Assembly (NCBI GenBank): GCA_900752345.1
Contig: CAADVA010000231.1
Coordinates: forward strand, 1-5,582
Length of the DNA stretch: 5,582 nt
From: an uncultured Collinsella sp.
GTDB taxonomy: Bacteria > Actinomycetota > Coriobacteriia > Coriobacteriales > Coriobacteriaceae
Direction: 5' to 3'
Shown here: positions 4,124 through 5,582 of the stretch, one piece after another
How the letters are laid out: every line of letters begins with the position of its first letter
Numbering within the stretch: position 1 is the first letter of the stretch
Made by a program: the position numbers and the translations under genes
Notes under the pieces: generated by a model
The model's input: only the letters and a program-made list of their open reading frames with translations
Databases searched by the model: none
What the model was told of the DNA's origin: nothing

Positions 4124-5582
4124 ACAGGAAGCCCAGGCCAAGCGCGCGGGCGGCGCCCGCAAGGGAATCGCGCTGCGCCTCATCAAGACGCTCTTCTCGT
4201 TCTACCCCGTGCTTCTTCCCGCCGTCGTGGCGGGCATCGTCTTGTGCGCGATCATCAACTCCATCGGAGCAGTGTTCCTTCAGGGCGCCCTTGAGGTCAT
4301 CAGCACTTCTTGGCAGACGGGCGACTGGGCGGCGGCGCGTCCGCAGATCCTGCGGCTCGCCGTGACGCTCGGCGTCATCGACGCCGTGGGCGTCGCCTCG
4401 TCGCTCTTCTGGAACCGCAACATGGCGACCATCACGCAGGGCTCGCTCGAGAAGCTCCGCGAGAAGATGTTCAACCGCATGCAGGACCTGCCGATCCGCT
4501 ACTTCGACACGCACCAGCACGGCGACATCATGAGCCACTACACCAACGACATCGACACGCTGCGCCAGATGATCAGCCAGTCGCTGCCCAACCTGCTCAT
4601 GACCGCCATCGTCATCGTCTCGGTCTTCTGCATCATGCTCTACTACTCGGTGTGGATGTGCCTCGTGATCATCTCGGGCGTAGCCTGCATGATGCTCATG
4701 ACCAAGCTGCTCGGCGGACGCTCCGCCCGCAACTTCATCGCGCAGCAGAAGGAGCTCGGTGTCGTCGAGGGCCACATCGAGGAGGTCATGGGCGGCCAGA
4801 AGGTCGTCAAGGCATTCTGCCACGAGCGCGCCGCCGAGGCCGACTTCGACGAGCGTAACGAGCGGCTCTTCGAGGTCTCCCAGAAGGCCAACATGTACGC
4901 CAACATCCTCATGCCCATCATCATGAACCTGGGCAACCTCCTCTACGTGCTGGTTGCCCTCGCGGGCGGCGTCCTACTTGCCCTCGGAGTCCCGAACCTC
5001 TCGGTCTCGGGCATGCCGCTGACCATCGCCGTGGTAGTCCCCTTCCTCAACATGACCAAGCAGTTCTGCGGCCAGATCGGCCAGATCTCCACGCAGATCA
5101 ACGCCGTGGTCATGGGCCTTGCCGGCGCCGAGCGCATCTTTGAGCTCATCGACCAGGAGCCGGAAGTCGACGAGGGCTACGTCACGCTCGTGAACACCAA
5201 GTACAACGCGACGGGCAAGCTCGTCGAGTGCGACGAGCGCACCACCGACTGGGCCTGGAAGCACCCCCACAAGGACGGCAGCGTGACCTTCACCCCGCTC
5301 GCCGGCGATGTCCGCATGGTCGACGTCGACTTCGGCTACACCCCCGACCACCAAGTCCTCAAGGGCGTGTCGGTGTACGCGAAGCCGGGCCAGAAGGTCG
5401 CCTTCGTCGGCGCGACCGGAGCGGGCAAGACGACCATCACGAACCTGATCAACCGCTTCTACGACATCGCCGACGGCAAGATCCGCTACGACGGCATCAA
5501 CGTCAACAAGATCAAGAAGGCCGACCTGCGCCGTTCGCTCGGCGTGGTCCTGCAGGACGTGAACCTGTTCACGGGGACCGTC
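4116..5582 (+). CDS. ABC exporter half-transporter (TMD-NBD), consensus-site partner, 3' end outside window
   Basis: The frame stays open from the ATG at 4116 to the window edge and gives 489 residues, MSKQEAQAKR to ...LFTGTV. A basic N-terminus precedes membrane segments at about 30-60, 82-102, 158-178, 180-199, 264-290 and 300-318. The coupling-helix regions resemble those of B-family exporters: YFDTHQHGDIMSHYTNDID (129-147) and HIEEVMGGQKVVKAFCHE (220-237). The NBD begins near 397 with A-loop Y408, a canonical Walker A GATGAGKTT (432-440) and Q-loop Q480. The signature, Walker B and switch His fall beyond the window, at least 90 residues downstream. Between membrane domain and NBD there is an extra linker of about 40 residues (about 354-396), with ERTTDWAWKHPHKDG. 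I recall such linkers in half-transporters of this kind from Firmicutes and Coriobacteriia. It is cotranscribed with the upstream degenerate subunit, and the two should form one heterodimeric pump. Confidence 0.93.
   Translation, partial: MSKQEAQAKRAGGARKGIALRLIKTLFSFYPVLLPAVVAGIVLCAIINSIGAVFLQGALEVISTSWQTGDWAAARPQILRLAVTLGVIDAVGVASSLFWNRNMATITQGSLEKLREKMFNRMQDLPIRYFDTHQHGDIMSHYTNDIDTLRQMISQSLPNLLMTAIVIVSVFCIMLYYSVWMCLVIISGVACMMLMTKLLGGRSARNFIAQQKELGVVEGHIEEVMGGQKVVKAFCHERAAEADFDERNERLFEVSQKANMYANILMPIIMNLGNLLYVLVALAGGVLLALGVPNLSVSGMPLTIAVVVPFLNMTKQFCGQIGQISTQINAVVMGLAGAERIFELIDQEPEVDEGYVTLVNTKYNATGKLVECDERTTDWAWKHPHKDGSVTFTPLAGDVRMVDVDFGYTPDHQVLKGVSVYAKPGQKVAFVGATGAGKTTITNLINRFYDIADGKIRYDGINVNKIKKADLRRSLGVVLQDVNLFTGTV

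Noticed and set aside
4038..4823. Minus-strand reading frame of 261 residues, and the plus-strand frame 4310-4858
   Set aside because: Both are shadows of the second ABC gene. Their composition is biased (Asp/His/Arg-rich) and there is no family motif.

Overview
The window looks like a high-GC actinobacterial chromosome segment, most likely from a Coriobacteriia-type gut or oral anaerobe (the Olsenella/Collinsella/Atopobium area). This is inferred from three things: GC-rich codon usage, the style of the 344-residue endonuclease-fold protein on the minus strand, and a MarR-controlled pair of ABC exporters with family-specific NBD features. No 16S or other taxonomic marker is present, so the placement is an inference.

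Left part (1-1814), accessory and less GC-rich. The window opens inside the last 33 codons of an IS481-type transposase (3-104). Directly after its stop lies a set of three degenerate 26-27 bp units, 42-43 bp apart (121-231). The minus-strand gene at 236-1270 ends only a few bases beyond them. It codes for a protein with an N-terminal 'ISHSSALWALR' segment and a C-terminal DUF559/Vsr-like endonuclease fold. On the other side of that gene, at about 1446-1675, the same 26-bp unit returns as a divergent cluster: two clear copies plus one doubtful copy on the minus strand, and three copies on the plus strand, again exactly 42 bp apart. Innermost copies D' and D form a 15-bp inverted repeat. The best reading is that these arrays are multi-site ends of an IS481-like element: one belongs to the element at the left edge, and the other is a small transposase-less (MITE-like) derivative or a relic.

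Right part (1681-5582), a conventional operon. A perfect 16-bp palindrome (1708-1723) and a repeated half (1735-1743) sit upstream of a MarR-family regulator (1815-2300). The regulator overlaps by 16 bp a complete ABC exporter half-transporter (2285-4123). That gene in turn overlaps by 8 bp a second half-transporter (4116 to beyond the window edge). Each start has a strong Shine-Dalgarno sequence. The first half-transporter has non-canonical catalytic residues (Walker A Ala, Asp after Walker B, Gln at the H-switch), whereas the second has a canonical Walker A. This is the expected pattern for a heterodimeric exporter with one degenerate and one consensus ATP site. The MarR protein probably represses its own operon and responds to a transported or related compound; the substrate cannot be read from the sequence.
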